A stretch of 64,000 bases of DNA from Antrihabitans cavernicola (GTDB taxonomy: Bacteria > Actinomycetota > Actinomycetes > Mycobacteriales > Mycobacteriaceae): the NCBI RefSeq assembly GCF_008297975.1, contig NZ_VLNY01000008.1, positions 1 through 64,000 on the forward strand, given 5' to 3'. A program made the position numbers and the translations under genes. Below, piece by piece: positions 36,084-49,023 of this stretch (positions are counted from its first letter, which is position 1; every line of letters starts with the position of its first letter). Under the pieces are notes generated by a model, which had not been told where the DNA came from, ran no database searches, and saw nothing but the letters and a program-made list of their open reading frames with translations.

Positions 36084-36742
36084 CGGTGGATCGCAAACCT
36101 CAGCAGGGCATGTTCGGTGTTCGCGGGACCGGTGACACGTCCGGTTACGGACGGCTGGTTCGGCCGGTTACGCACCCGGACAGCGCATCCCGCCCGTACG
36201 GCGGATACTTCGACGACGTCGCCGACGCGTTGTCCGCGGCCTTGTCCGACACCGGACTAAGCCTCGACGACGCGATCGAACGGGTCGACGTCGCACATGA
36301 CGAGCTGACCCTGCACGTTCGACGCGAATTCCTCCAACGCGTCGCCCAGCGGTTGCGCGACGAGCAGGATCTGCGCTTCGAGCTGTGCCTCGGCGTGAAC
36401 GGTGTGCACTATCCGGCCGACACGGATCGGGAACTGCACGCCGTGTACCCGCTGCTGTCGATCACCCACAACCGACGAATTCGACTGGAAGTGTCTGTGC
36501 CGGAAAGTGATCCGCACATCCCGACGTTGGTCGCCGTGTATCCGACCAACGACTGGCACGAAAGGGAAACCTACGACTTCTTCGGCATCGTCTTCGACGG
36601 GCATCCGTCGTTGACACGCATCGAAATGCCCGACGACTGGGTGGGGCACCCGCAGCGCAAGGACTATCCGCTGGGCGGAATTCCTGTCGAATACAAGGGT
36701 GCGCAGATTCCGCCGCCGGATGAGCGGAGGGCTTACAACTGA
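36080..36742 (+). CDS. nuoC: NADH-quinone oxidoreductase subunit C
   Basis: 220 residues from GTG 36080. The 30-kDa signature is [21 protein letters not shown] and the end PLRKDYPL-like [16 protein letters not shown]. Part of the connecting module. The N-terminal ~60 residues ([20 protein letters not shown]) are the actinobacterial extension. Stop overlaps the nuoD start by one base (TGATG). NuoC and NuoD are separate here, unlike in E. coli. Confidence 0.97.
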   Translation: MTVDRKPQQGMFGVRGTGDTSGYGRLVRPVTHPDSASRPYGGYFDDVADALSAALSDTGLSLDDAIERVDVAHDELTLHVRREFLQRVAQRLRDEQDLRFELCLGVNGVHYPADTDRELHAVYPLLSITHNRRIRLEVSVPESDPHIPTLVAVYPTNDWHERETYDFFGIVFDGHPSLTRIEMPDDWVGHPQRKDYPLGGIPVEYKGAQIPPPDERRAYN

Positions 36743-38049
36743 TGAGTACCGACACCGATCGGCCAGAGACTTCGGTCACCGTCGCCGGGCAGGACTGGGA
36801 CCAGATCCTCGAAGCGGTCCGCGAATCCGGTGACGAGCGAATCGTCGTGAACATGGGTCCGCAACATCCGTCCACGCACGGCGTCCTGCGGCTGATTCTC
36901 GAGATCGAAGGCGAAACGGTCACCGAGGCCCGCTGCGGAATCGGCTACCTGCACACCGGGATCGAGAAGAACCTGGAGTACCGCTACTGGACGCAGGGCG
37001 TCACGTTCGTCACTCGGATGGACTATCTGTCGCCGTTCTTCAACGAGACCGCGTACTGCCTGGGTGTCGAGAAGCTTCTGGGGATCACCGAGCATGTTCC
37101 CGTGCGCGCCAGCGTGATCCGGGTATTACTGATGGAGCTCAACCGCATCTCGTCGCACCTTGTCGCACTGGCAACGGGCGGCATGGAACTCGGCGCGCTG
37201 ACGGCGATGCTCTTCGGTTTCCGCGAACGTGAGCTGATTCTCGACCTGTTCGAGAACATCACCGGCCTACGGATGAACCACGCGTACATCCGACCGGGTG
37301 GGCTCGCGCAAGACCTGCCCGACGACGCCGTGCCCAAGATTCGCGAAGTGCTCGATCTGATGCCGAAGCGGTTGCGGGAGATGGAGAAGCTGCTCACCGA
37401 CAATCCGATCTGGAAGGGCCGGACCAAGGGTGTCGGTTACCTCGATCTCAGCGGCTGCATGGCGCTGGGCATCACCGGGCCGGTGTTGCGTTCCACCGGG
37501 CTCCCCCACGACCTGCGTAAGACACAGCCGTACTGCGGTTACGAGAACTACGAGTTCGACGTCATGACCGACACCGGCGCCGACTGTTACGGCCGCTACC
37601 TGATTCGGGTGAACGAGATGAAGGAGTCGTTGAAGATCGTCGAGCAGTGTTTGGACAAGCTGGAACCGGGTCCGATCATGGTGGACGACAAGAAGATTGC
37701 CTGGCCTGCCGATCTGTCGATCGGCAAGGACGGTATGGGCAATTCGCCGGAACACATTCGCAAGATCATGGGTACCTCGATGGAGTCCTTGATTCACCAC
37801 TTCAAGCTCGTCACCGAGGGCTTCCACGTGCCTGCCGGTCAGGTCTACGTGGCCGTCGAATCGCCGCGCGGCGAACTGGGTGTGCACATGGTCAGCGACG
37901 GCGGCACCCGCCCCTATCGCGTGCACTTCCGAGACCCCTCCTTCACCAATCTGCAAGCCGTGGCGGTGATGTGCGAGGGCGGCATGGTGGCCGACGTGAT
38001 CGCGTCCGTTGCGAGTATCGATCCCGTCATGGGCGGGGTGGATCGTTGA
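36742..38049 (+). CDS. nuoD: NADH-quinone oxidoreductase subunit D
   Basis: 435 residues, 49-kDa subunit. [21 protein letters not shown] at the N-terminus forms part of the quinone cavity (His and Tyr positions conserved), followed by [21 protein letters not shown], and the C-terminal DPVMGGVDR. Together with NuoB it reduces quinone. The TTG start of nuoE overlaps its stop. Confidence 0.97.
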   Translation: MSTDTDRPETSVTVAGQDWDQILEAVRESGDERIVVNMGPQHPSTHGVLRLILEIEGETVTEARCGIGYLHTGIEKNLEYRYWTQGVTFVTRMDYLSPFFNETAYCLGVEKLLGITEHVPVRASVIRVLLMELNRISSHLVALATGGMELGALTAMLFGFRERELILDLFENITGLRMNHAYIRPGGLAQDLPDDAVPKIREVLDLMPKRLREMEKLLTDNPIWKGRTKGVGYLDLSGCMALGITGPVLRSTGLPHDLRKTQPYCGYENYEFDVMTDTGADCYGRYLIRVNEMKESLKIVEQCLDKLEPGPIMVDDKKIAWPADLSIGKDGMGNSPEHIRKIMGTSMESLIHHFKLVTEGFHVPAGQVYVAVESPRGELGVHMVSDGGTRPYRVHFRDPSFTNLQAVAVMCEGGMVADVIASVASIDPVMGGVDR

Positions 38050-38942
38050 CCGACAGCGAATCTCTCGAGAAGAGCAGGATATTTCTGGAACTGGGTCCGA
38101 GGCCCGAGGAGCATGGTCGGCTGGTGCGTCCCGACGCCCGCGCGTCGTATCCGGAGGATGTGCTGACGCGCCTGCGCGCCGAGGCCGCAAAGATCATTGC
38201 GCGATATCCGGATTCGCGGTCTGCGCTGCTGTCACTGCTGCATCTGGTGCAGTCCGAGGATTCCTGCATCACGCCGGCCGGCCTCGACTTCTGTTCCGAC
38301 CGGCTGGGACTCAGCGGCGCCGAGGTTGCCGCGGTCGCCACGTTCTACTCGATGTACCGCCGGGAGCCGACAGGCGAATACTTCGTCGGGGTCTGCACCA
38401 ACGCGCTGTGCGCGGTGATGGGTGGCGACGCCATTCTCGCTGCGTTGAAGGATCACCTGGACGTCGACAACGGCGGCACAACGCCGGACGGCAAGGTGAC
38501 CCTGGAACACATCGAATGCAACGCCGCCTGCGACTACGCGCCCGTGGTGATGGTGAACTGGGAGTTCTACGACAATCAGACGCCGGAATCGGCTCGCACA
38601 CTGGTGGATTCGCTCCGCACCGGTGACACCCTCGCGCCGACCCGAGGTGCGCCGCTGTGCACGTTTCGGGAAACCGCCAGGGTGCTGGCGGGGTTTCCCG
38701 ACGAGCGCCCCGGGGCTTCCGCGGCGGCGGGTAGCGGTGGTGAGGCCACGCTCCGTGGCTTGCGGGTCGCGCACGAGCGTGGGATGAGTGCGCCCGCGGT
38801 CCCCGCCGCACCGACCGCTCCGGCACAGCCCGATCAGCCGCCCGCCGATTCGACGAAGGATAAGGCTGCTCCCGCCCCGTCGGCCACTGTGCCTCCCGAT
38901 TCCACTGCCCCACCCAATTCCGCTGCAGGCAAGGGAGACTGA
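38046..38942 (+). CDS. nuoE: NADH-quinone oxidoreductase subunit E
   Basis: 298 residues from TTG 38046, whose last bases overlap the nuoD stop (TTGA). It binds the 2Fe-2S cluster N1a: CTNALC and, further on, CNAACDYAP. The core is about 250 residues; the last ~50 are a Pro/Ala-rich tail ([19 protein letters not shown]...) that is probably disordered. Such a tail is longer than I expect for this subunit. Two bases separate it from nuoF. Confidence 0.93.
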   Translation: MTDSESLEKSRIFLELGPRPEEHGRLVRPDARASYPEDVLTRLRAEAAKIIARYPDSRSALLSLLHLVQSEDSCITPAGLDFCSDRLGLSGAEVAAVATFYSMYRREPTGEYFVGVCTNALCAVMGGDAILAALKDHLDVDNGGTTPDGKVTLEHIECNAACDYAPVVMVNWEFYDNQTPESARTLVDSLRTGDTLAPTRGAPLCTFRETARVLAGFPDERPGASAAAGSGGEATLRGLRVAHERGMSAPAVPAAPTAPAQPDQPPADSTKDKAAPAPSATVPPDSTAPPNSAAGKGD

Positions 38943-38943
38943 C

Positions 38944-40257
38944 GTGCCATTGACTCCTGTCCTGAGTAGGTATTGGGACGATCCGCAGTCCTGGACCCTC
39001 GATACCTATCGCCGCAACGACGGCTACAAGGCGCTCGACAAAGCGTTGGCGATGGCCCCCGACGACGTCATCGCGACGGTGAAAGATGCCGGACTGCGTG
39101 GTCGTGGTGGTGCAGGCTTCCCGACCGGCATGAAGTGGTCGTTCATTCCGCAAGGGCCCGAAAAAGACGGCACTGTGAAGCCTCATTATTTGGTCGTCAA
39201 CGCCGACGAGTCGGAGCCCGGCACGTGCAAGGACATGCCGCTGATGCTGGCGACACCGCACGCGCTGGTGGAGGGCGTGATCATCGCGGCGTACGCAATC
39301 CGGTCGAGCATGGCGTTCATCTACGTTCGCGGCGAAGTGGTTCCGGTGCTGCGGCGCTTGCAAGCCGCGGTTGCGGAGGCGTATGAGGCGGGCTACCTGG
39401 GGAAGGACATTCTGGGGAAGGGTTTCGACCTGGACCTCGTCGTCCACGCCGGCGCAGGCGCCTATATCTGCGGCGAAGAAACGGCGTTGCTCGATTCCTT
39501 GGAAGGCAGGCGCGGTCAACCTCGGTTGCGCCCGCCGTTTCCCGCGGTGGCGGGTCTATACGCCTGCCCGACGGTGGTCAACAACGTGGAGTCGATCGCA
39601 AGCGTGCCTGCCGTGATTCTCAACGGCATCGATTGGTTCCGCTCGATGGGCAGTGAGAAATCGCCTGGCTTCACCCTGTATTCGCTCTCGGGCCACGTCA
39701 CGAACCCCGGGCAATACGAAGCGCCGCTGGGCATCACGCTCCGCGAACTGTTGGAGTACGCGGGTGGTGTTCGCGAAGGACATCGGCTGAAGTTCTGGAC
39801 ACCGGGCGGATCGTCGACGCCGATGTTCACCGATGAACATCTCGACGTCGCACTCGACTACGAGGGCGTCGGTGCTGCGGGTTCGATGCTCGGCACCAAG
39901 GCCTTGCAGATTTTCGACGACACCACCTGCGTTGTCCGAGTCGTGCTGCGGTGGACCGAGTTCTATGCGCACGAATCGTGCGGCAAGTGCACGCCCTGTC
40001 GTGAGGGAACGTACTGGCTGGTGCAGATCCTGGAGCGGCTCGAGCGCGGCGACGGCACCGAAGACGACATCGGGAAGTTGCTCGACATCGCCGACGGGAT
40101 CTTCGGCAAGTCGTTCTGCGCACTCGGTGACGGTGCTGCCAGCCCGATCACGTCCTCTATCAAGTACTTCCGCGACGAATACCTCGCGCATTTCGAGCAC
40201 GGCGGATGCCCGTTCGATCCGCACCGGTCGACGCTGTTCGCGGGAGTGATGGCCTGA
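38944..40257 (+). CDS. nuoF: NADH-quinone oxidoreductase subunit F
   Basis: 437 residues from GTG 38944. NADH- and FMN-binding subunit: [16 protein letters not shown] (NADH loop), [12 protein letters not shown] (FMN), [19 protein letters not shown], and [12 protein letters not shown] for 4Fe-4S cluster N3. Electron entry point of complex I. Stop overlaps the nuoG start by one base. Confidence 0.97.
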   Translation: MPLTPVLSRYWDDPQSWTLDTYRRNDGYKALDKALAMAPDDVIATVKDAGLRGRGGAGFPTGMKWSFIPQGPEKDGTVKPHYLVVNADESEPGTCKDMPLMLATPHALVEGVIIAAYAIRSSMAFIYVRGEVVPVLRRLQAAVAEAYEAGYLGKDILGKGFDLDLVVHAGAGAYICGEETALLDSLEGRRGQPRLRPPFPAVAGLYACPTVVNNVESIASVPAVILNGIDWFRSMGSEKSPGFTLYSLSGHVTNPGQYEAPLGITLRELLEYAGGVREGHRLKFWTPGGSSTPMFTDEHLDVALDYEGVGAAGSMLGTKALQIFDDTTCVVRVVLRWTEFYAHESCGKCTPCREGTYWLVQILERLERGDGTEDDIGKLLDIADGIFGKSFCALGDGAASPITSSIKYFRDEYLAHFEHGGCPFDPHRSTLFAGVMA

Positions 40258-42656
40258 TGAGCATCGAAGCAGACAAGACAACGGATGCGGCCGCCGTCGA
40301 GATGGTGACCATCACCATCGACGACACCGAGATCAGCGTTCCCAAAGGCACTGTCGTGATCAGGGCCGCAGAGCTGATCGGCGTGCAGATCCCGCGTTTC
40401 TGCGATCATCCGCTGCTCGACCCGGTCGGTGCCTGCCGCCAGTGTCTGGTCGAGGTCGAGGGGCAACGTAAGCCCTTGGCGTCCTGCACGACGACGGTTA
40501 CCGAGGGCATGATCGTCAGGACGCAGATGACGTCGCCCGCAGCCGACAAGGCCCAGCACGGGGTGATGGAGCTGCTGCTGATCAACCACCCGCTCGATTG
40601 CCCGGTGTGCGACAAGGGTGGCGAATGCCCGCTGCAGAACCAGGCAATGTCGAACGGACGCACCGAATCACGTTTCGAAGGCGTCAAACGTACTTTCCCC
40701 AAACCGATTCCGCTGTCGTCGGAGGTGCTGCTCGATCGCGAGCGGTGCGTACTGTGCGCGCGGTGCACCAGGTTTTCGAATCAGGTTGCAGGCGATCCGC
40801 TTATCGAGCTGCAGGAACGTGGCGCCCTGCAACAGGTGGGCATTTATGCCAACAAGCCTTTCGAGTCCTATTTCTCCGGCAACACGGTCCAGATCTGTCC
40901 GGTCGGTGCGCTGACCGGCGCGGCGTACCGTTTCCGCGCTCGCCCTTTCGATCTGGTGTCGAGTCCCAGCGTGTGCGAGCACTGTGCCAGCGGCTGCGCG
41001 CAGCGCACCGATCACCGTCGCGGGAAGGTGTTGCGGCGCTTGGCGGGTGACGACCCGCAGGTCAACGAGGAGTGGAACTGCGACAAAGGACGGTGGGCAT
41101 TCACCTACGCCACCGAGCGAGATCGGATCACCACGCCGCAGGTGCGTAACGTCGACGGTGTCCTGGAACCGGTGTCGTGGGCGGAGGCGCTGGACGTCGT
41201 CGCGCGCGGGCTGAAAGGTGCGCGCGGGAATGCGGGCGTACTGGTCGGTGGCAGGGTTACCGCGGAAGATGCCTACGCCTACTCGAAGTTTGCGCGGGTG
41301 GCATTGGGCACCAACGACATCGACTTCCGCGCTCGCGCGCACTCGGCCGAGGAGGCGGAGTTCCTCGCCGCTCGTGTTGCAGGCCGCGGACTCGCCGTCA
41401 CCTACGACGATCTCGAGAAGGCGTCGTCGGTTCTGCTCGTCGGGTTCGAGCCGGAGGAAGAGTCGCCGATCGTCTACCTGCGTCTGCGTAAGGCTGCGCG
41501 AAAGAAGGGGCTGAAGGTCAGGTCCATCGCGCCCTTCGCGAGCGCGGGTCTTGCGAAGATGTCCGGCACCCTGATTCGGGCGGTGCCGGGTGGCGAGCCG
41601 GATGCGTTGAAGGCGTTGATGTTCGACGAGCAGCTACAGAAGCCCGGATCGATTGTCCTGGTCGGCGAACGATTGGCTGCGGTGCCCGGCGGGCTGTCTG
41701 CCGCTGTCCGACTTGCCGACGCCACCGGTGCGCGACTGGCGTGGATACCGCGCCGTGCAGGTGAGCGCGGCGCAGTCGAGGCCGGGGCGCTGCCGGGGCT
41801 GCTGCCCGGTGGTCGTGCGGTCGGCAATGCGACTGCACGCGGGCAGATCGAGACTGTGTGGGGTGCGATTCCGGATGCGGTCGGCCGCGATACCGCGGGC
41901 ATCCTCGCTGCCGCGAAGATATTGGGCGCGTTGGTGATCGGTGGTGTGGAAGTCGCCGATCTCCCGGATCCGCAAGCGGCTCTCGACGCGATCGATGCGG
42001 CACCGTTCGTGGTCAGCCTCGAGCTTCGGCACAGCGACGTCACGGATCGCGCGGACGTGGTGCTTCCCATCGCGCCCGTCGTCGAGAAGGCGGGCACCTT
42101 CGTGGACTGGGAGGGCCGTCCCCGCGCCTTCGATGCCGCACTGCACAACTCGAATGCGATGCCGGATCAGCGGGTGCTCAATGCCATCGCCGACGAGATG
42201 GGGATCCAACTCGGTCTGCCGGACGCGGCATCGGCGCGTGCCGAAATGGCCGCGCTGGGGGTAGCGCCCAGCGACACCGCTCCTCCGACTGTGGCAGCGG
42301 GACAACCGGCGACGCCCGGCGAGGGCGAAGCCGTGCTGACAACGTGGCGAATGCTGTTGGACTCCGGTCGTTTGCAGGATGGCGAGCCGCACCTGGCCGG
42401 CACTGCGCATGCACCCGTGGTTCGGCTCTCCCCTGCCACTGCCGAGGGAATCGGTGCGGCCGTGGGTGATGCGGTCACCGTCAGTACCGATGCCGGATCG
42501 ATCACGCTGCCGCTGGCCATAGACGACCTGCCGGATCGGGTGGTGTGGCTACCGCAGAATTCGCCGGATTCGGCTGTGAACCGGCAATTCGCCGCGCAGG
42601 CCGGTTCGATCGTGCGGATCGCGTCGGCCGCGAAGACTGAAGGGGTTCGATCATGA
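40257..42656 (+). CDS. nuoG: NADH-quinone oxidoreductase subunit G
   Basis: 799 residues. The N-terminal 2Fe-2S ferredoxin domain ([22 protein letters not shown]), the His-ligated cluster motif ([16 protein letters not shown]), the [14 protein letters not shown] cluster and a molybdopterin oxidoreductase-like domain without the cofactor follow in order. The middle part [15 protein letters not shown] retains the extra cysteines of cluster N7, present only in some bacteria. It overlaps nuoH by 4 bp. Confidence 0.96.
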   Translation: MSIEADKTTDAAAVEMVTITIDDTEISVPKGTVVIRAAELIGVQIPRFCDHPLLDPVGACRQCLVEVEGQRKPLASCTTTVTEGMIVRTQMTSPAADKAQHGVMELLLINHPLDCPVCDKGGECPLQNQAMSNGRTESRFEGVKRTFPKPIPLSSEVLLDRERCVLCARCTRFSNQVAGDPLIELQERGALQQVGIYANKPFESYFSGNTVQICPVGALTGAAYRFRARPFDLVSSPSVCEHCASGCAQRTDHRRGKVLRRLAGDDPQVNEEWNCDKGRWAFTYATERDRITTPQVRNVDGVLEPVSWAEALDVVARGLKGARGNAGVLVGGRVTAEDAYAYSKFARVALGTNDIDFRARAHSAEEAEFLAARVAGRGLAVTYDDLEKASSVLLVGFEPEEESPIVYLRLRKAARKKGLKVRSIAPFASAGLAKMSGTLIRAVPGGEPDALKALMFDEQLQKPGSIVLVGERLAAVPGGLSAAVRLADATGARLAWIPRRAGERGAVEAGALPGLLPGGRAVGNATARGQIETVWGAIPDAVGRDTAGILAAAKILGALVIGGVEVADLPDPQAALDAIDAAPFVVSLELRHSDVTDRADVVLPIAPVVEKAGTFVDWEGRPRAFDAALHNSNAMPDQRVLNAIADEMGIQLGLPDAASARAEMAALGVAPSDTAPPTVAAGQPATPGEGEAVLTTWRMLLDSGRLQDGEPHLAGTAHAPVVRLSPATAEGIGAAVGDAVTVSTDAGSITLPLAIDDLPDRVVWLPQNSPDSAVNRQFAAQAGSIVRIASAAKTEGVRS

Positions 42657-43960
42657 CGACCCTCGCCGTCGACTACCCGAACCTCTCGTCGTTCGGCCAC
42701 GACCCGCTCTGGCTCATCATCGTCAAGTCGCTGGGCGTCTTCGTATTCTTGCTGATGACGCCGCTGGTAGCTGTCTATGCGGAGCGCAAAGTCGTTGCGT
42801 GGATGCAGATGCGGGTCGGACCCAACCGCGTCGGTCCGTGGGGTCTGCTGCAGTCCGTTGCCGACGGCATCAAGATGGCGCTCAAGGAAGGGTTGGTACC
42901 GAGCGGCGTCGACAAGCCGATCTACCTGCTCGCACCCATCCTGGCCGCGGTGCCCGCGTTCATGGCGTTTGCGGTCATCCCGCTCGGGCCCGAGGTGTCG
43001 ATCTTCGGCACCCGAACACCGTTGCAGCTCACGGATCTTCCCGTAGGCGTGCTCTACGTTCTCGCTATCACCTCGATCGGTGTCTACGGAATCGTGTTGG
43101 CGGGCTGGGCTTCCGGCTCCACCTACCCACTGCTGGGCGGCCTCCGCTCGACCGCGCAGGTGATCTCGTACGAGATCGCGATGGGACTCTCCTTTGCCGC
43201 GGTGTTCCTGCTGTCGCGCACCATGTCGACCTCCGGCATCGTCGAAGCGCAGGACCGGGTGTGGTACGTCTTCCTACTGCTGCCGTCGTTCCTGATCTAC
43301 GTCACCTCGATGGTCGGCGAGACCAACCGCGCACCGTTCGACCTGCCCGAAGCCGAGGGCGAGTTGGTCGGCGGATTTCACACCGAGTACTCGTCGTTGA
43401 AGTTCGCGATGTTCATGCTCGCCGAATACGTCAACATGGCAACGGTTTCGGCTCTCGCCACCACGATGTTTCTCGGCGGCTGGCACGCACCGTGGCCGCT
43501 GAGTATCTGGGACGGCGCCAACTCCGGCTGGTGGCCGATGCTGTGGTTCACCGTCAAGGTTTGGACCTTCATGTTCGGCTTCGTATGGTTGCGCAGCACG
43601 CTGCCGCGCATGCGCTACGACCAGTTCATGAACATGGGCTGGAAGGTGCTCATCCCGATTTCGCTGGTGTGGATCATGGCGGTAGCGACGTTCCGCGCGC
43701 TGCGCAACGAGGGCTACGACGGTTGGGCATGGGCACTGCTGATCGTCGGAACCGTGGTCGTCGTCGCCGTACTGGGGTTGGTGTGGCGCAGGTTGCGCAC
43801 CGAACCCGCGCGCGATCAGCTGCACCCCGCCCCGCCCGAGGGTTCGTTCGATCCGATGGCCGGCGGCTTCCCTGTTCCCCCGATGCCCGGACAGATTATG
43901 CCGGCATTCCAGCGCACGCCCGTTTCCGTCGCGACAACCCAGGAGGGCAGCGATGCCTGA
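42653..43960 (+). CDS. nuoH: NADH-quinone oxidoreductase subunit H
   Basis: 435 residues, about eight membrane helices, with [24 protein letters not shown], the acidic [24 protein letters not shown] loop and [14 protein letters not shown]. NuoH joins membrane and peripheral arms at the quinone entry. The final ~60 residues (Pro-rich, [19 protein letters not shown]) are a cytoplasmic tail typical of actinobacteria. It overlaps nuoI by 8 bp. Confidence 0.96.
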   Translation: MTTLAVDYPNLSSFGHDPLWLIIVKSLGVFVFLLMTPLVAVYAERKVVAWMQMRVGPNRVGPWGLLQSVADGIKMALKEGLVPSGVDKPIYLLAPILAAVPAFMAFAVIPLGPEVSIFGTRTPLQLTDLPVGVLYVLAITSIGVYGIVLAGWASGSTYPLLGGLRSTAQVISYEIAMGLSFAAVFLLSRTMSTSGIVEAQDRVWYVFLLLPSFLIYVTSMVGETNRAPFDLPEAEGELVGGFHTEYSSLKFAMFMLAEYVNMATVSALATTMFLGGWHAPWPLSIWDGANSGWWPMLWFTVKVWTFMFGFVWLRSTLPRMRYDQFMNMGWKVLIPISLVWIMAVATFRALRNEGYDGWAWALLIVGTVVVVAVLGLVWRRLRTEPARDQLHPAPPEGSFDPMAGGFPVPPMPGQIMPAFQRTPVSVATTQEGSDA

Positions 43961-44483
43961 ATTCCTCGGCCCCATAGCAGGTTTCGGTGTCACGTTCTCG
44001 ACCATGTTCAAAAAACCGAACACCGAGTTCTACCCCGACGTCAAAGAGCCCACCGCGCCGCGCTACCACGGGCGGCACCAACTGAATCGGCATCCCGACG
44101 GGTTGGAGAAATGCATCGGCTGTGAGCTGTGCGCGTGGGCGTGCCCGGCCGATGCGATCTACGTCGAGGGCGCGGACAATACCGAAGACGAAAGATTCTC
44201 GCCCGGCGAGCGATACGGTCAGGTGTATCAGATCAACTACCTGCGTTGCATCGGCTGCGGGTTGTGCATCGAAGCTTGTCCCACAAGGGCTCTCACGATG
44301 ACCAACGACTACGAGTTGGCCGACGACAACCGTGCCGATCTGATCTACGAGAAGGACAAACTGCTCGCGCCGCTGGAGCCGGGCATGGAAGCGCCGCCCC
44401 ACGCGATGTATCCGGGAACGACGGACGAAAACTATTACCGCGGTGAGGTAACCGGAGCGGCTCCCAAGGAGGAGTCGCAATGA
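43953..44483 (+). CDS. nuoI: NADH-quinone oxidoreductase subunit I
   Basis: 176 residues with two 4Fe-4S motifs, [12 protein letters not shown] and [12 protein letters not shown] (clusters N6a/N6b), and the [16 protein letters not shown] approach. It conducts electrons towards NuoB. It overlaps nuoH by 8 bp and nuoJ by 4 bp. Confidence 0.97.
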   Translation: MPEFLGPIAGFGVTFSTMFKKPNTEFYPDVKEPTAPRYHGRHQLNRHPDGLEKCIGCELCAWACPADAIYVEGADNTEDERFSPGERYGQVYQINYLRCIGCGLCIEACPTRALTMTNDYELADDNRADLIYEKDKLLAPLEPGMEAPPHAMYPGTTDENYYRGEVTGAAPKEESQ

Positions 44484-45244
44484 CAGTATTTCTGGCTGAC
44501 GCGCTGACCCGAACCTCCACGGGTGAAGGGGTCCAGTTCTGGGTGCTCGGTGTGGTTGCGGTACTCGGCGCGCTCGGGGTCGTGTGTGCAACCAAGGCCG
44601 TGTACTCGGCGTTGTTTCTGGCCGTCACCATGATCGTGCTCGCCGTCTTCTACATGGCGCAGGGTGCGCTGTTTCTCGGCGTCGTGCAGATCGTCGTCTA
44701 CACCGGCGCGGTGATGATGCTCTTTCTCTTCGTGCTCATGCTGGTCGGTGTCGACTCCGCGGACTCGCTGGTGGAAACGCTACGTGGGCAACGTGTTGCG
44801 GCCATCGCTGCCGGGTTGGGTTTCGGAATCCTGCTGATCGGCGGGATCGGCAACGCATCCGTCTCGGGCTTCGTCGGGCTCGACAAGGCGAACGCCGGTG
44901 GCAACGTCGAAGGCTTGGCGGAGCTGATCTTCGTCCAGTACCTCTGGGCCTTCGAACTCACCGGCGCGCTGCTGATCACCGCAACCATCGGAGCGATGAT
45001 CCTTGCCCATCGGGAGCGGTTCGAGCGTCGCAAGGATCAGCGTGAGCTCTCCGAAGAGCGTGTGCGCCGGGGCGATCGGGTGACGCCGCTCCCGAGTCCC
45101 GGCGTCTTCGCCCGCCACAACGGCGTGGACATGCGCGCACTGTTGCCCGACGGCTCCTATGCGGAATCGTCGATCAGCCGAGTGCTGCAACCACGCGATA
45201 CCTCGGGGGAAACCTCGCTGCCGGTCGACGGGAGCGGACGATGA
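44480..45244 (+). CDS. nuoJ: NADH-quinone oxidoreductase subunit J
   Basis: 254 residues. Five membrane helices with the conserved [16 protein letters not shown] segment, which takes part in proton-channel coupling. The hydrophilic C-terminal ~75 residues follow [14 protein letters not shown]. Overlaps nuoI and nuoK by 4 bp each. Confidence 0.96.
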   Translation: MTVFLADALTRTSTGEGVQFWVLGVVAVLGALGVVCATKAVYSALFLAVTMIVLAVFYMAQGALFLGVVQIVVYTGAVMMLFLFVLMLVGVDSADSLVETLRGQRVAAIAAGLGFGILLIGGIGNASVSGFVGLDKANAGGNVEGLAELIFVQYLWAFELTGALLITATIGAMILAHRERFERRKDQRELSEERVRRGDRVTPLPSPGVFARHNGVDMRALLPDGSYAESSISRVLQPRDTSGETSLPVDGSGR

Positions 45245-45540
45245 ATCCAGACAACTACCTCTATCTCGCCGCGTTGCTGTTCACGATCGGCGCGGCCGGA
45301 GTATTGGTGCGCCGCAACGCTGTGGTGGTGTTCATGTGCATCGAGTTGATGCTCAACGCCGCCAACCTTGCGTTCGTGACCTTCTCGCGGATGCACGGCA
45401 ACCTCGACGGCCAGGTGTTCGCCTTCTTCACGATGGTGGTCGCCGCCGCCGAAGTGGTTGTCGGACTGGCGATCATCATGACGATCTTCCGTGCTCGACG
45501 CTCGGCTTCGGTCGACGACGCCAACCTGCTGAAGTACTGA
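45241..45540 (+). CDS. nuoK: NADH-quinone oxidoreductase subunit K
   Basis: 99 residues, three membrane helices with the two conserved membrane Glu residues: one in [17 protein letters not shown] and one in [15 protein letters not shown]. It belongs to the antiporter-like proton path. The TTG start of nuoL lies 13 bp downstream. Confidence 0.97.
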   Translation: MNPDNYLYLAALLFTIGAAGVLVRRNAVVVFMCIELMLNAANLAFVTFSRMHGNLDGQVFAFFTMVVAAAEVVVGLAIIMTIFRARRSASVDDANLLKY

Positions 45541-45553
45541 TGGGAGTCACTCG

Positions 45554-47470
45554 TTGAGCACCCTCGTCGGGCTACTGCCCGCCCTCCCGCTGCTGGGTGC
45601 GATCGTGCTGCTGCTCGGTGGGCGCAGCACCAACCCGTGGGGTCACCTACTCGGCTGTGCGATGGCGGTGGCCTCGTTCGTCGTCGCGGTCGTCTTGTTC
45701 GTCGACATGCTCGGCAAGGACGGCGCCGACCGACTGCTGCACCACACCCTGTTCAGCTGGGTGCCGGTCGCGGGATTGCAGGTGGACTTCGGTCTCCAAC
45801 TCGACCAGCTGTCAGTGTGTTTCGCGCTGTTGATCACTGGAGTCGGTTCGCTGATCCACATCTACTCCATCGGCTACATGGAGCACGATCCGGAGCGGCG
45901 GCGCTTCTTCGCCTACCTCAACCTGTTCCTCGCGGCGATGCTGTTGCTGGTACTCGCGGACAACTTCCTCGGTCTGTACGTCGGTTGGGAGGGTGTCGGG
46001 CTCGCATCGTATCTGTTGATCGGCTTCTGGCAGCACAAGCCGTCCGCCGCCACCGCGGCGAAGAAAGCGTTTGTCGTCAACCGCGTCGGTGACATGGGGC
46101 TCGCCATCGCGATGATGGTCATGTTCGCAACATTCGGCTCCGTGTCGTTTGCCGACGTCTTCGGCCGAGCGGACGGAGCGAGCCAAGGTGCCTTGACGGC
46201 AATCGGTTTCATGCTGTTGCTCGCCGCGTGTGGCAAGTCGGCGCAGGTTCCGCTGCAGTCGTGGCTCGGCGATGCGATGGAAGGCCCCACACCGGTGTCG
46301 GCGCTGATTCACGCCGCCACCATGGTGACGGCCGGCGTGTATCTGATCGTCCGATCCAATCCGATCTTCGACCTCGCGCCGAATGCCCAACTCGCCGTGG
46401 TGATCGTGGGCGCCGTGACGCTGCTGTTCGGCGCGATCATCGGTTGCGCGAAGGACGACATCAAGAAGGCGCTCGCCGCGTCGACGATGAGCCAGATCGG
46501 CTACATGGTGCTCGCTGCGGGCTTGGGCCCCGCCGGCTACACCTTCGCGATCATGCATCTACTCACCCACGGTTTCTTCAAAGCCGGATTGTTCCTGGGG
46601 GCGGGCTCGGTGATGCACGGAATGAACGACGAGACGGACATGCGTCGCTACGGCGGGCTGCGCACGGTCATGCCGATCACGTTCGTCACGTTCGGGCTGG
46701 GTTACCTTGCGATCATCGGCATTCCGCCGTTCGCAGGCTTCTTCTCCAAAGACAAGATCATCGAGGTGGCTTTCGACGCGGGTGGCGCGAAGGGCGTGAT
46801 TCTCGGTGTTGCAGCGTTGCTGGGCGCTGGGCTCACCGCGTTCTACATGACGCGGGTAATGCTGATGACGTTCTTCGGGAAGCGGCGTTGGAAGGACGGG
46901 GCGAGCGAAGCGACGGGGGGTGTCACAGCCGTACACCCACATGAATCGCCTGGTTCGATGACGCTGCCGATGATCGTGCTGGCGCTTGGCTCACTCGCTG
47001 CCGGTGCGTTGTTCACGATCGGCGGATCGTTGCAGCACTGGTTGGAGCCAGTCGTGGGTGCCCATGAGCGGCACCCCGCGATGCCGGTGTGGGTGACGAC
47101 GCTTATCACGTTGGTGGTGGTTCTCGCCGGTGTTGCGGTGGCCTATCGCCAGTACGCACTCAACGAAATCCCGGAGCAGGCACCACAATCGGTCAGCCCG
47201 TTGACGGTCGCGGCACGGAAGGATCTCTACGGCGATGCGATCAACGAGGGGGCGCTGATGCGGCCCGGTCAACTGCTGACGCGGTCGATGGTGCTGGCCG
47301 ATACCAAGGGCGTCGACGGTATGGTCGGCGGGTTCGCCGCGGTGATCGGCGGTGCGTCGGCCCAGATGCGCAGACTGCAAACAGGTTTCGTCCGCTCCTA
47401 CGCCTTGGCGATGTTCACCGGCGCAGTGGTCGTGATCGCCGCGATGATGCTGGTTCGGGTGTGGTCATGA
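45554..47470 (+). CDS. nuoL: NADH-quinone oxidoreductase subunit L
   Basis: 638 residues, antiporter-like proton-pumping subunit with about 16 helices and the long lateral helix. Motifs: [16 protein letters not shown] (key Glu), [39 protein letters not shown], and [19 protein letters not shown]. It starts at TTG 45554 with GGGAG 7 bp upstream; no better codon is in reach. Overlaps nuoM by 4 bp. Confidence 0.96.
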   Translation: MSTLVGLLPALPLLGAIVLLLGGRSTNPWGHLLGCAMAVASFVVAVVLFVDMLGKDGADRLLHHTLFSWVPVAGLQVDFGLQLDQLSVCFALLITGVGSLIHIYSIGYMEHDPERRRFFAYLNLFLAAMLLLVLADNFLGLYVGWEGVGLASYLLIGFWQHKPSAATAAKKAFVVNRVGDMGLAIAMMVMFATFGSVSFADVFGRADGASQGALTAIGFMLLLAACGKSAQVPLQSWLGDAMEGPTPVSALIHAATMVTAGVYLIVRSNPIFDLAPNAQLAVVIVGAVTLLFGAIIGCAKDDIKKALAASTMSQIGYMVLAAGLGPAGYTFAIMHLLTHGFFKAGLFLGAGSVMHGMNDETDMRRYGGLRTVMPITFVTFGLGYLAIIGIPPFAGFFSKDKIIEVAFDAGGAKGVILGVAALLGAGLTAFYMTRVMLMTFFGKRRWKDGASEATGGVTAVHPHESPGSMTLPMIVLALGSLAAGALFTIGGSLQHWLEPVVGAHERHPAMPVWVTTLITLVVVLAGVAVAYRQYALNEIPEQAPQSVSPLTVAARKDLYGDAINEGALMRPGQLLTRSMVLADTKGVDGMVGGFAAVIGGASAQMRRLQTGFVRSYALAMFTGAVVVIAAMMLVRVWS

Positions 47471-49023
47471 CCGAGAACCATTTTCCCTGGTTGACCGTTC
47501 TGTGGGTCCTACCTCTGGTCGGTGCCGCGGCGGTGCTGTTACTCCCCGCGACCAGTCGTCGAATCGCGAAGCCGATTGCACTGGTCGTCTCCGTTGCGGT
47601 CTTGGTGCTCACGGTGGTGCTGGCATTTCGCTTCGATGCGGGCGGCGCGCAGTATCAGTTCGTCGAATCACATTCCTGGATAGCGGCTTTCGGAACCCGC
47701 TACACGCTGGGTCTCGACGGCATTGCGCTTGCGCTGGTGCTGCTGACAGCCGTACTGGTGCCGTTGCTGCTGCTGGCAGGGTGGAACGACGCCGAAAAGA
47801 AGGCAGACGTGAGCGGGCGCGGGGCGCCGACGTACGTGGCGCTGATCTTGCTGGTCGAGTCGATGGTGATCGTCTCGTTCACCGCTCTCGACGTGCTGCT
47901 GTTCTACATCTTCTTCGAAGCCATGCTGATCCCGATGTACTTCCTGATCGGCGGTTTCGGCGGACCGGGCAAATCGGCGGCAGCAGTGAAGTTCCTGCTG
48001 TACAACCTGTTCGGCGGTCTGATCATGCTGGCCGCCGTCATCGGGCTCTACGTGATGACCACCCGCAACGGCCCGGGGACGTTCGATTTCCAGACCATCG
48101 TTGCCTCGGCGGCATCGGGGGAACTCGGCGATCCCGGTGTGCTGAAAGCTTTGTTCCTCGGTTTCATGTTCGCATTCGCGGTAAAGGCGCCGCTGTGGCC
48201 GTTCCACACCTGGCTGCCGGGTGCGGCTGTGGAGTCGACGCCGGCGACGGCGGTGCTGATGATGGCGGTCGTCGACAAGGTCGGCACCTTCGCGATGCTG
48301 CGCTACTGCCTGCAGCTGTTTCCCGACGCGTCGAAATACTTTGCGCCACTGATCATCACGCTTGCCGTTGTCGGAATCGTGTACGGCGCCATCTTGGCGA
48401 TCGGGCAGACGGATGTCATGCGGCTGATCGCGTACACCTCCATTTCGCACTTCGGCTTCATCATCTTGGGCATCTTCGCGATGACCAGCCAGGGTCAGGC
48501 CGGATCGACGTTGTACATGGTGAACCACGGCATTTCGACAGCTGCCCTGTTCCTGATCGCCGGCTTCCTCGTCTCCCGCCGCGGCACCAGAGTGATCGCC
48601 GACTTCGGCGGCGTTCAGAAGGTGGCTCCCATCTTGGCGGGCACGTTCCTCGTGGCGGGACTGGCAACGATGTCGCTGCCGGGTCTCGCGCCGTTCGTCA
48701 GTGAATTCCTGGTTCTGATCGGCACATACACGCGCTACCACGTTGCGGCGGTCATCGCGACGACCGCGCTGGTGCTGTCTGCCCTCTACATACTGTGGAT
48801 GTACCAACGGATCATGACGGGCCCGGTCAAGAAGGGCAACGAGCACGTCCGCGACCTGATACCGCGCGAGCTGGCGGTGGTCGCACCGTTGATTGCGGCG
48901 TTGATCTTCCTCGGCGTGTATCCGAAGCCGATCCTCGACTTCGTCACGCCGGCTGTCGATCACACGCTCTCCACTATTCACCGGCAAGATCCGGCGCCGA
49001 CCGACGCACATGGAGAGAAATGA
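47467..49023 (+). CDS. nuoM: NADH-quinone oxidoreductase subunit M
   Basis: 518 residues, second antiporter-like subunit. Key motifs [18 protein letters not shown] (membrane Glu), [27 protein letters not shown] (Lys and His), and [22 protein letters not shown] 47467 overlaps the nuoL stop; its own stop overlaps nuoN by 4 bp (ATGA). Confidence 0.96.
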   Translation: MTENHFPWLTVLWVLPLVGAAAVLLLPATSRRIAKPIALVVSVAVLVLTVVLAFRFDAGGAQYQFVESHSWIAAFGTRYTLGLDGIALALVLLTAVLVPLLLLAGWNDAEKKADVSGRGAPTYVALILLVESMVIVSFTALDVLLFYIFFEAMLIPMYFLIGGFGGPGKSAAAVKFLLYNLFGGLIMLAAVIGLYVMTTRNGPGTFDFQTIVASAASGELGDPGVLKALFLGFMFAFAVKAPLWPFHTWLPGAAVESTPATAVLMMAVVDKVGTFAMLRYCLQLFPDASKYFAPLIITLAVVGIVYGAILAIGQTDVMRLIAYTSISHFGFIILGIFAMTSQGQAGSTLYMVNHGISTAALFLIAGFLVSRRGTRVIADFGGVQKVAPILAGTFLVAGLATMSLPGLAPFVSEFLVLIGTYTRYHVAAVIATTALVLSALYILWMYQRIMTGPVKKGNEHVRDLIPRELAVVAPLIAALIFLGVYPKPILDFVTPAVDHTLSTIHRQDPAPTDAHGEK

